Shown here one piece after another: positions 29,609-37,763 of a stretch of 38,578 bases of DNA (position 1 is its first letter; every line of letters begins with the position of its first letter). The stretch lies in assembly GCA_013824615.1 (NCBI GenBank), contig PNOC01000034.1, positions 1 through 38,578 on the forward strand, given 5' to 3'. The translations under genes were made by a program, and so were the position numbers. The DNA is from Thermodesulfovibrio sp. GTDB lineage: Bacteria; Nitrospirota; Thermodesulfovibrionia; Thermodesulfovibrionales; UBA6898. Under the pieces are notes generated by a model. The model was not told the origin of the DNA, ran no database searches, and saw only the letters and a list, made by a program, of their open reading frames with translations.

Positions 29609-32317
29609 TCATTCGAAGTTCTGGGCAGAAAAACAGATCCGCGCATCCACGACAGCACAGCCGGATCCCTTGTCGAAGACCATAAGCGGATTGATTTCCA
29701 TTTCCAATATCTCGGGAAAATCTTCTATCATGGCCGAGAATCTGAGCAAAATTTCCCTGAGGATATCGAGATCCTTTGGTTCGCTCCCACGCCAGCCCGT
29801 GAGGAGGGGAAGGCTCTTAAGCTGTGAGAACATGACGTCAGGGTCCTTATCGTTCAGGGGGTGCAGAGCAAAGGCAACGTCCTTGTTCAGCTCGACGTAT
29901 ATCCCTCCCATGCCGACCATGACAAGCGGTCCGAATACAGGATCAAGGGACATGCCGACAATAACCTCCTGGCCGCCACTGAGCATCGGCTGGACAACAA
30001 CGCCTTCAAAAGCAGCGCCGTGGCCGGCCTCATCAAGGCGGCTCCGGATAGCCGTAAATGCCTGTTCAGCCTCGGTCTTATTCTGAATATTCAGAACAAT
30101 TCCTCCAACATCAGTTTTATGCGTAATGGTTGACGAACGCAGCTTCATGACAACCGGAAAGCCGATATCGCCGGCAGCTTCTGCGGCGTCCGATGCGTTC
30201 TCAGCCTGTCGCATTGCCAGAACAGGAATGCCATATTCCTTCAGCAGGCCGACCGCAACTTCCTGCGGGAGCCAGCCACCCTGTTTCATATCGGCCTTTT
30301 GACCGGCAAGGTAACGCCGTGCCCTCTCCTCATTGATATCCGCAAATACCACCGTGCTTCCCAGATCAAGTTTTCTGTATTGGGCATACGGCCAGGCACG
30401 TGAAAGGGCCTTTACCGCATCCTCGGGGAAGACATACAGGGGAATGCTTCTGCCATTGTCCAGCGTTAACCTGACCGCGGCAGTCTCCGACATCATAAAA
30501 CATGCGAGCACCGGCTTGTCTCCCTGATAGTTCTCCATAGCCCTTCTTATGCCCGCGGAAACCTCCTCCGGTGCCCTCAGAGGAATATTGATTACAATAA
30601 TGCTGTCGACCTCCTCTGCAGCAAGAAGAACGTTCAGCGCTTTTTCAAAATGTTCACCAGGGGCGGACGCGATCATGTCAACGGGATTGGCGACCGCCGC
30701 TTCCTTCGGCAAAAAAGCGGAAAGCTTCTGCTGCGTCCCAACGGAAAGCGGCGGAACCTCAAGCCCCCATCCTATGGCAGCGTCGGCCGCAAGGACGCCC
30801 GGTCCCCCGGCATTGGTGAGAATTGCCACCCTCGGTCCCAGGGGCAAGGGCTGATGGGCCAGGCCCTTGGCCACATTGAACATTTCTTCAATGGTGTCGA
30901 CGCGTATAATGCCTGCCTTTCTGAACAGCACATCCACCGCAATATCCGATGCGGCAAGGGCGCCGGTATGAGAACTGGCCGCTCTGCTCCCCACTTCACT
31001 CCGTCCGGATTTTACCGCTATGATAGGTTTTTTCTGTGAAACGCGTCGTGCAATACGGCTGAACCTTCTCGTATTGCCAAAGGTTTCCAGATAGAGGAGA
31101 ATGACCCTGGTGTTTTCATCATCCTCCCAGAACTCCAGCAGGTCATTCGAGGAGATGTCAACCCGGTTGCCGATGCTTGCAAAGTGGGCAATGCCAAGGT
31201 TATTGTTTTTCGCATAGTCCAGCAGCGCCAGGCCCAGAGCCCCGCTGTGGGTCCCGATGCTCAGGGTGCCGCGAGGCGGATTGGTAGGGGCAAAGGTGGC
31301 ATTTAAATTCACCTGGGGATCCGTATTCATGATCCCAAGGCAATTGGGACCTATGCAGCGCATACCGTATGAAAATACTTTTTCCCTGAGCTGTTTCTGT
31401 CGCTCTCTTCCCTCATCCCCTGCCTCTGAAAAACCGGCAGAAATAACCAGTACCCCCCAGACCCCCCTCTTGCCGCACTGATCAACAACATCAAGCACCA
31501 TTTTTGCGGGAACAACAATAACAACAAGATCAACGTTTCCCGGAACTTCGTCAATTGTCGGATAACAGAGCACACCGTTAATTGACGCAGCGTTGGGGTT
31601 AACCGGGAAAATTGTCCCGCTGAAGTTGCCGTAAAGAAGATTGCGAAATACCTTCCCCCCAACGCTTTCGGGGTCACGGGACGCACCCACCACCACCACG
31701 CTCTTGGGATACACAATTCTCCGCATCCCCGCAGAGCGGGCTATATGTTCACGACGCTCCTGCCGTTTTGAAAACTCTTCCTGTTCTTCCAGGTCAAAGA
31801 TGATCTCATATCTGCCTTCCTTGACTGTCTTCGTCAGTCGGAAACCGCTCTCCTCAAATGCGCTGAGCATGCGCGTGTTCTCGGGAAGCACATGGGCCAC
31901 AAATTTTCTGATTTTATATTTGGCCGCGGCCTGAGCAAGTTTTTCGAGCAGTGCCGTTCCGATACCCTGGGTCTGGATGTCGTCTTCAACAGCAAAGGCT
32001 ATTTCAGCAGATTTCCTGTCCGTCTCAAGAAACCACCTGCCGACCGCGCGGATACTTTCATCCTCGCCCTCGCCACTGAGCCCGACATACGCGTACATAT
32101 CAGGGGGATGTATCTCTGTAAAATAATCCAGTTCCTGCTCACTGATATGCGCCTTGGTATAGCCGAACCGGAAATACCGGGTCTGCGGGCTCATGCGGTA
32201 GAAAAAATCTCTCAGTTTTTCCTTATCCTCAGATCCAATGGGTCTGACTTTAAAGGTATGCCCGTCTCTCAGTATAACTCGTATAACTTCAGGAATATCT
32301 GTTACTTTTATCTCCAT
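29609..32317 (-). CDS. GNAT acetyltransferase fused to ADP-forming acyl-CoA synthetase (Pat/ACD-like)
   Basis: A 902-residue fusion. An N-terminal GNAT domain (about 15-175) has the acetyl-CoA loop DIQTQGIGTALL (113-124). Then come a CoA-binding Rossmann domain (about 200-300, SVVVVGASRDPESVGG), two succinyl-CoA-ligase-like domains with THSGALGLALLDYA and H450 in SSHTGALAASD (the phosphorylated histidine of active NDP-forming synthetases), and an ATP-grasp domain (about 690-895). Protein lysine acetyltransferases of the PatZ type have the same parts but with GNAT at the C-terminus and often a dead ligase. Here the His is kept, so the protein may both make or sense acyl-CoA and acylate proteins. 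AAGGTGG precedes the ATG. Confidence 0.9.
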   Translation of the reverse strand: MEIKVTDIPEVIRVILRDGHTFKVRPIGSEDKEKLRDFFYRMSPQTRYFRFGYTKAHISEQELDYFTEIHPPDMYAYVGLSGEGEDESIRAVGRWFLETDRKSAEIAFAVEDDIQTQGIGTALLEKLAQAAAKYKIRKFVAHVLPENTRMLSAFEESGFRLTKTVKEGRYEIIFDLEEQEEFSKRQERREHIARSAGMRRIVYPKSVVVVGASRDPESVGGKVFRNLLYGNFSGTIFPVNPNAASINGVLCYPTIDEVPGNVDLVVIVVPAKMVLDVVDQCGKRGVWGVLVISAGFSEAGDEGRERQKQLREKVFSYGMRCIGPNCLGIMNTDPQVNLNATFAPTNPPRGTLSIGTHSGALGLALLDYAKNNNLGIAHFASIGNRVDISSNDLLEFWEDDENTRVILLYLETFGNTRRFSRIARRVSQKKPIIAVKSGRSEVGSRAASSHTGALAASDIAVDVLFRKAGIIRVDTIEEMFNVAKGLAHQPLPLGPRVAILTNAGGPGVLAADAAIGWGLEVPPLSVGTQQKLSAFLPKEAAVANPVDMIASAPGEHFEKALNVLLAAEEVDSIIVINIPLRAPEEVSAGIRRAMENYQGDKPVLACFMMSETAAVRLTLDNGRSIPLYVFPEDAVKALSRAWPYAQYRKLDLGSTVVFADINEERARRYLAGQKADMKQGGWLPQEVAVGLLKEYGIPVLAMRQAENASDAAEAAGDIGFPVVMKLRSSTITHKTDVGGIVLNIQNKTEAEQAFTAIRSRLDEAGHGAAFEGVVVQPMLSGGQEVIVGMSLDPVFGPLVMVGMGGIYVELNKDVAFALHPLNDKDPDVMFSQLKSLPLLTGWRGSEPKDLDILREILLRFSAMIEDFPEILEMEINPLMVFDKGSGCAVVDARICFSAQNFE

Positions 32318-32726
32318 AATCTGCCACCTTTCGTGCTGCTTCTGCTGCTAATCCGAGGTGCTATTTAAAACTATCCTGCTTCTACACCCGTTCCATACTG
32401 TACAATATCAAAGCCTGTTAATATACCAGCAGGAGATCTTTCCTCTAAGCTGGTCCACGCTCATGCCCTTCACGGTCTCATTGTAGCACACTAAGGTAGA
32501 CAGGTTAAGCAGGGAGGAAATAATGCAGTGTGGGCTCAACGGCAAATAGAAACAGAGTCTTTTCCAGACTGCCACCTCCTTGATTGCTACAATACGAGAC
32601 AGCTACTCGATCGCGATCCAGTCGAGAAACGGCGATTGACCCCAGGTTCCGACACGATCCTTTTCATCTGATCCTCCAGTTGTGAGGAACCCTGCGGCAG
32701 CGACCGCAGGGTGTAATAGTTATGAA
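32318..32726. other. 409-base region without a firm gene
   Basis: Contains a 9-bp perfect hairpin (ACCCTGCGG 32689-32697 with CCGCAGGGT 32704-32712) 15 bases after the fibre gene's stop, without T-tract, and two short minus-strand frames: 32587-32667 (26 codons, GGAGG five bases before ATG) and 32603-32719 (no ATG, ending QSPFLDWIAIE). The rest shows no recognisable gene, RNA or repeat; no confident promoter for the GNAT fusion gene was found. Confidence 0.5.
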
Positions 32727-34595
32727 TTACGGAACATACTCCATCGCAAAATGAGAAGCGCCATCTCCAGAGCCAATGCTTAAAGATGATCCTGAATTCT
32801 GAAGAGCCATTACCTCAACGTAATCCCCTGCGTTCATAAACCCAGTAGTTGTAACCACAACCTGGGTATTCGCTCCAGTAACAGCAGGCACTATGGCTGA
32901 GGCAACATTTGTCGTGCCTCCTTGTTTGAGATACACCTGACGAAATCCGGTTGCATTTGTCTGAAACCAAATGATGGCGCTCATCCGGTAATAGCCTGTG
33001 ACAGGAACTGTGAATAGCGATGGATTTACAGCTGTATTGTGGATATCGCCAATATTATAACTATCAGTATCAAAGCCCATAGACGTAGAATTGCCTGAGG
33101 TCACATCGGCCGGCAATGTCGTGAAATAGGCCCTGACTTTAGGAGCTTGGGTTATGCTTCCGTATGGGATGTTGATTATGGCTGAGCCGTCTCCACTAAA
33201 ATAATTTGCTTTCACTGAGCCTGCCACATCGAGCTTCACCGTCGGGGCTCCGCTGCCGATGCCGACGTTGCCGTTTTTGAGCACCACCACGGCGTCTGAG
33301 CGGGCCGCATCTGAAGTCCCGTTGCCGATGACGAAAAGGCGGTCGGTAGGGACCCATGAATTAACATTTCCGAAAACAGGATTGTTGTATCGCCCTATGA
33401 CTGTCTCTTCACAAGATGCCGCAGTGGTGTCTGCGCCCATGGCCGTGGAGGCAAATCCACTCGCGGTGGTTCTAAAGCCCATGGCTGTGGAAACCATGCC
33501 ACTGGCGGTTGTGGAGAAACCCATGGCCGTGGAAGCCCAGTCGCTGGCCGTTGTAGAGGAACCCATGGCCGTGGAATCTCCTGCGCTGGCCGTTGTGACG
33601 TAACCCATGGCCGTGGAATTTCCTCCGCTGGCGGTTGTTAGAACGCCCATGGCCGTGGAATCATCTCCACTGGCCGTTGTGAAGTAACCCATGGCAGTGG
33701 ATATTACTCCGCTGGCGGTTGTTCCAGCGCCAATGGCCGTGGAGATTAGGCCAATGTTAACATCGTCCCACCCCGCTTGCCCGTATGCGCTTCCAGCCCG
33801 AAAGGCCGCCTTTTTCGGATACCACATCATGCGCTCTCCAGGCCCCTCCTTCGGGATAGTACCCTGGCCGTAAGTGCCCTCAAAAAGCACCCCGTCGCTG
33901 CTGGTTACATGAAGACCCGCAGCAATCGCATCCGTGCCAATTCCGACCCGACCCCCGGTCTTAGCCAGCGAAACATCACCCTCCAGATATATCGAGGCCC
34001 CCGCTGTCGGGGTTGCGTTTGGCGTAATTGCATCTACCGGGGCAGGTGTCTTCTGAAGGCTCTGTGGGTCAGCGGCCTTCGCTGTTTCGACGATCTCATA
34101 CATCGGTTTGTTTGCCTGAACACCAGCTGCAAGAGACTGCTGGCGAGCAAGGTATTTCTCGACTGCGCCTGCCACCCGTTCTTCGAAGGCCGCAGAAGAT
34201 AGCGTCAGCTCCACTTCAAACTTCACCCCCTGAGACCACTGCCCGTGGCCCTGTGCATCCAGACCCCTCACATACCAGACATAGCTCCCCTCACCAAGGC
34301 ACTGGCCTGACGACGGCGTCCAGGAAAGCGCAGGAGCCGGCACCCTATGGGAAAGCACCGGCCTGCCGGTCCGGGCATCCATATCCTCGCGCGAAAGGGC
34401 ATCGCCGCTCAGGGCTTCGTATGCCGAAAGCTCGTAAGACAATGCCCCAGCCCCCGGCCCCCAGCTGAAGGTCGGGCAGGCGTCCGACGTGCCCGCACCG
34501 CCCGGTGATACCGGCACCGCCGTATCAGCCCATACTGCACCGGCAGATGCCACCATGAGCATGATCAGAATAAGTCCCCTCAGAAGTTTATTCAT
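32727..34595 (-). CDS. Secreted fibre with YadA-type head repeats and C1q-like C-terminal domain
   Basis: The ATG at 34595, after GAGGAGGAG, starts a signal peptide (MNKLLRGLILIMLMVASAGAVWA); 622 residues. Residues about 24-130 resemble a fibronectin-III-like strand domain (CPTFSWGPGAGALSYELSAYE, GSYVWYVRGLDAQGHGQW). Residues 285-396 are eight 14-residue head repeats of STAMGxxTTASGxx type, as in trimeric autotransporter (YadA/Hep_Hag) heads. After a NVGIGSGAPTVKLDVAGSV connector, residues about 475-622 form a jelly-roll with C1q/TNF features (YFTTLPADVTSG, GYYRMSAIIWFQ, GDYVEVMAL). Both modules trimerise in known proteins. No membrane anchor or LPXTG motif is present, so how it is held at the surface is unclear. 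Confidence 0.85.
   Translation of the reverse strand: MNKLLRGLILIMLMVASAGAVWADTAVPVSPGGAGTSDACPTFSWGPGAGALSYELSAYEALSGDALSREDMDARTGRPVLSHRVPAPALSWTPSSGQCLGEGSYVWYVRGLDAQGHGQWSQGVKFEVELTLSSAAFEERVAGAVEKYLARQQSLAAGVQANKPMYEIVETAKAADPQSLQKTPAPVDAITPNATPTAGASIYLEGDVSLAKTGGRVGIGTDAIAAGLHVTSSDGVLFEGTYGQGTIPKEGPGERMMWYPKKAAFRAGSAYGQAGWDDVNIGLISTAIGAGTTASGVISTAMGYFTTASGDDSTAMGVLTTASGGNSTAMGYVTTASAGDSTAMGSSTTASDWASTAMGFSTTASGMVSTAMGFRTTASGFASTAMGADTTAASCEETVIGRYNNPVFGNVNSWVPTDRLFVIGNGTSDAARSDAVVVLKNGNVGIGSGAPTVKLDVAGSVKANYFSGDGSAIINIPYGSITQAPKVRAYFTTLPADVTSGNSTSMGFDTDSYNIGDIHNTAVNPSLFTVPVTGYYRMSAIIWFQTNATGFRQVYLKQGGTTNVASAIVPAVTGANTQVVVTTTGFMNAGDYVEVMALQNSGSSLSIGSGDGASHFAMEYVP
33408..33743 (-). repeat. 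Eight tandem 42-bp repeats encoding head repeats
   Basis: Eight in-frame 42-bp units, each encoding 14 residues of the STA(M/I)GxxTTAS pattern, lie inside the fibre gene. The codons for STAMG and TTAS are strongly conserved between units, while the intervening codons differ, consistent with repeated duplication followed by drift. Copy number could vary by slippage or recombination. Confidence 0.85.
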
Positions 34596-35054
34596 AATTC
34601 TCCTCCTCATTGATAATTGCATTGGATTTTTCGAGGTCAACATACAGCATTAGACGGACGAAGGGAAATTTCCGGCTCATTTACAAGAAAGTTGAATGCG
34701 GCATACGTCTCAATGGATTCCCGCCTGCGCGGGAATGACGGACAATATTTTGGAGGGAAGAAACGTGTTGATCTGAAAATACGAAAACAGGATAGCTGAA
34801 AAAATGATTTTAGACTCCACCCGACCGTTACCCCAAGCTGCTGCCTCCATATACCAACGGCTTTTTTTATCGTTAATTTTACCCCCCTTGCGTTCTGACT
34901 GTCAATCGGATAATTCGCGGATAATTCTCGGGGTTAACGGTTACTGGGCTCACCGAAAGTCGAAAGAACGGAATTGTCATTTTACGAACCCGTCAAAGGT
35001 CAAATAATGCTAAGATGTCTGTATATAGACTGATACTGCTGATAAGGGGGGCCT
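34596..35054. other. 459-base divergent intergenic region
   Basis: Lies between the fibre gene (minus) and UPF0182 gene (plus). It contains a dRS3-like repeat (34714-34741), an 11-bp tandem direct repeat CGGATAATTCG / CGGATAATTCT (34907-34928) and a near-palindrome GTCTGTATATAGAC (35013-35026) shortly before the UPF0182 ribosome-binding site. A possible minus-strand TTGACC for the fibre gene is weak. No gene is supported. Confidence 0.5.
34714..34741. repeat. Solitary dRS3-like repeat
   Basis: ATTCCC (34717-34722), an 8-base spacer and GGGAAT (34731-34736) match the dRS3 core exactly, and the flanks TGGATTCCC and GAATGACGGACAA match the pair at 1164-1250. In frame it reads MDSRLRGNDG, a peptide often seen in spurious annotations. 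Confidence 0.75.
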
Positions 35055-37754
35055 ATGCCCGGTAGATCACCACGAATGATAATCTCACTCTCACTGAGCC
35101 TGCTTCTGGTTCTGCTGTTTCTGCCCCAGTTCCTTTCGTTATATATCGACTGGCTCTGGTTTAAGGATCTCAATTTCGTAAAAATATTCCTGACAAGGAT
35201 AAATGCACAGGCTGTGACAGGGACTGCCGGGTTGCTGGCGGGTTTCCTCATCGCCTACGTGAACCTGTGGTATGCCCTGCACGCTACCAAAGGCAGAGCG
35301 ATTGCCCTGACTTTTGCCAACCAGGCAATGCCGCAGCTGAATATCCTGAAACACCTGGATTCCCTGAAATTTATCGTGCCGCTTGGCATCGGAGCCTTTG
35401 CGGCGCTTCTGATGAACAACAACTGGATGAAGTTCCTCTATTATTATCACAGTGTTGCTGCTGGATATGCTGATCCGATTTTCAACAAGGATATCTCTTT
35501 CTACCTCTTCACCCTCCCTGCATATGAAACAGCAACCTCGGTCATGATGTTCATTCTCACGGCCTCGCTGGTCATCTCCAGCCTCGTCTACCTTGTGCGG
35601 GGGGCCGTGTTTCCGACCCCGACAGGGTTTGTCGCCGAACGCACCGTCTACGCCCATCTCTCAGTGCTGGGGGCTCTTGTTTTTCTTCTTCTGGCCTTCC
35701 AGACCTATACGGGGATGCATACGCTCCTGAGTACCTCTCATGGTCATGTGGCAGGCGCCATATACACCGACGTCCACGCAGTAATCCCGTTTATGAAGGC
35801 CCGGATTGTTATGGCTCTCGCTGCGGCAGTCCTGTTCCTCTGCAACATCTACCTGCGGCGCACCCTGGTATTTACCGGAACCGCAGTCCTGTATGTAGCG
35901 GTATCGTTTATAGGAAATTCTGTCTACCCGGCTGTTCTGCAGAAGCTGGTCGTAGCCCCGAATGAACTGGTAAAGGAGACACCGTATATCAACAACAATA
36001 TAGCCTTTACGCGGAAGGGCTTCGGGCTCGACACCGTAGAGGAGCGGGACATCTCAGGCAGCACCACCATAAACAGGAATGATATAACAAAAAACAGCGC
36101 GACGATAAAGAATATACGACTATGGGACCACCGGCCGCTGCTCGATACCTTCAGTCAGATCCAGGAAATACGCACCTACTATGATTTCACCACGGTCGGC
36201 AACGACCGCTACAGGATCAACGGGGAGTACCGGCAGACCATGCTTTCTCCCCGGGAACTCTCCACGGAAAACATCCCGACGCGAAACTGGATCAACGAGA
36301 CCCTTACTTTCACGCACGGATACGGATTGACGCTGGGACCGGTCAACCAGGTAACGCCTGAAGGACTGCCGGTGCTCCTGATAAAGGATATCCCCCCGGT
36401 CTCATCCGTGGCAGATATCAAAGTCACCCGGCCGGAAATCTACTACGGCAAGTTGTCGAGTAAATATGTGATCGTCAATACAAAATCAAAGGAGTTCGAT
36501 TATCCCTCAGGTGAGGCGAATGTCTTTACCGAGTATGCGGGGAAAAGTGGCATTGTCATTGATTCCTTCCTGAAAAAACTGGCCTTTTCTGCTCATTTCG
36601 GTTCGCTCAAACTGTTTCTCTCGAACGACATTACCGGCAAGAGCCGGATCCTGTACAACAGGAATATCCTCGAACGGGTCAGCAAGGTGATGCCGTTTCT
36701 CATGTTCGACAACGACCCCTACATGGTTGTCTCCAATGATGGCCAGCTCTACTGGATATACGACGCCTACACCGTAAGCGGAAGATTCCCCTATTCGCAG
36801 CCGCTCCGGAACGGAATTAATTACATGCGAAACGCGGTCAAGGTAACGATCAATGCCTATGACGGCAGCATGCGCTTCTATATTGCGGACAAGGATGACC
36901 CCATAATCAGGACCATAAGCAGGATATTCCCCGGGACTCTCCAGTCCCTCTCGGATATGCCTGCCGACCTGAAGAGTCATGTGCGCTACCCGCTGGATAT
37001 CTTCGGGATACAGAGCCAGGTCTATTCCACCTATCATATGGAAGTACCCCAGATCTTCTATAACAGAGAAGACCAGTGGGAGATTCCTGCCATGGGAAAA
37101 AGCGCCAAGGAAGAGGTGATGGAGCCCTACTACACTATCATGAAACTGCCGGAAGAGAAGCAGGAAGAGTTCATCCTGATGCTGCCTTTTAACCCCAAGA
37201 AAAAAGATAACCTCTCGGCCTGGATGGTGGCCCGCAGTGACGGCGAGAACTACGGAAAACTGGTGGTCTACCGTTTCCCGAAAGACCGGCTGGTCTACGG
37301 ACCAAAACAGATTGTGGCCCGTATCAATCAGGACACCGAAATTTCACGCCAGATATCCCTCTGGGACCAGCGCGGCTCGCAGGTGATCCAGGGCACCCTG
37401 CTGGTGATTCCGATAGAGAACTCCCTGATCTATGTGCAGCCGCTCTACCTGAAGGCCGACAAAGGCAAGATACCTGAACTCAAAAGGGTCGTCGTTGCCT
37501 ATGAAAACCGCATAGCCATGGAAGAAACACTCGATGCTGCACTTTCAAAGATCTTCGGCGAGGTGAGGGTCTCAGAGGAAACAGCAGCTCCGATGTCTCC
37601 GCTGCTTGCTCCCGTCAAAGCTGGAAAAGGCCTTGCCTCCACTGCCGGGGCCCATTATGACCGGGCCATGAAGGCGCAGAGGGAAGGCAACTGGGCTTTG
37701 TATGGCGAAGAAATAAAAAAACTCGGTGAAATCATCCGGAATATGCAGCAATAA
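35055..37754 (+). CDS. UPF0182-family membrane protein
   Basis: An 899-residue protein. The first about 300 residues hold seven hydrophobic helices (MIISLSLSLLLVLLFLP near residue 11, then helices near 55, 105, 150, 195, 245 and 280), and the rest is a large presumably extracytoplasmic region with the family segments DHRPLLDTFSQIQEIRTYYDF, YTVSGRFPYS and HVRYPLDIFGIQSQVYSTYHM. The UPF0182 (PF03699) family is widespread and uncharacterised. AAGGGGGGCC precedes the ATG. The C-terminal end (about 845-899) is a predicted helix seen in many members. It probably shares an mRNA with the next gene, nine bases downstream. Confidence 0.9.
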   Translation: MPGRSPRMIISLSLSLLLVLLFLPQFLSLYIDWLWFKDLNFVKIFLTRINAQAVTGTAGLLAGFLIAYVNLWYALHATKGRAIALTFANQAMPQLNILKHLDSLKFIVPLGIGAFAALLMNNNWMKFLYYYHSVAAGYADPIFNKDISFYLFTLPAYETATSVMMFILTASLVISSLVYLVRGAVFPTPTGFVAERTVYAHLSVLGALVFLLLAFQTYTGMHTLLSTSHGHVAGAIYTDVHAVIPFMKARIVMALAAAVLFLCNIYLRRTLVFTGTAVLYVAVSFIGNSVYPAVLQKLVVAPNELVKETPYINNNIAFTRKGFGLDTVEERDISGSTTINRNDITKNSATIKNIRLWDHRPLLDTFSQIQEIRTYYDFTTVGNDRYRINGEYRQTMLSPRELSTENIPTRNWINETLTFTHGYGLTLGPVNQVTPEGLPVLLIKDIPPVSSVADIKVTRPEIYYGKLSSKYVIVNTKSKEFDYPSGEANVFTEYAGKSGIVIDSFLKKLAFSAHFGSLKLFLSNDITGKSRILYNRNILERVSKVMPFLMFDNDPYMVVSNDGQLYWIYDAYTVSGRFPYSQPLRNGINYMRNAVKVTINAYDGSMRFYIADKDDPIIRTISRIFPGTLQSLSDMPADLKSHVRYPLDIFGIQSQVYSTYHMEVPQIFYNREDQWEIPAMGKSAKEEVMEPYYTIMKLPEEKQEEFILMLPFNPKKKDNLSAWMVARSDGENYGKLVVYRFPKDRLVYGPKQIVARINQDTEISRQISLWDQRGSQVIQGTLLVIPIENSLIYVQPLYLKADKGKIPELKRVVVAYENRIAMEETLDAALSKIFGEVRVSEETAAPMSPLLAPVKAGKGLASTAGAHYDRAMKAQREGNWALYGEEIKKLGEIIRNMQQ

Positions 37755-37763
37755 GAGAATACC

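Noticed and set aside
32689-32712. Hairpin after the fibre gene as intrinsic terminator
   Set aside because: The stem is strong, but the following bases on the minus strand (TCCTCACAAC) are not T-rich; it is kept only as a hairpin.
33408-33743. CRISPR-like array
   Set aside because: The 42-bp periodicity is in-frame protein repeat coding, with no constant repeat and unique spacer pattern.
34617-34799. Plus-strand frame of 60 codons containing SRLRGNDG
   Set aside because: The recognisable part is only the translation of a dRS3-like repeat; the rest overlaps the fibre gene's leader and has no ribosome-binding site.
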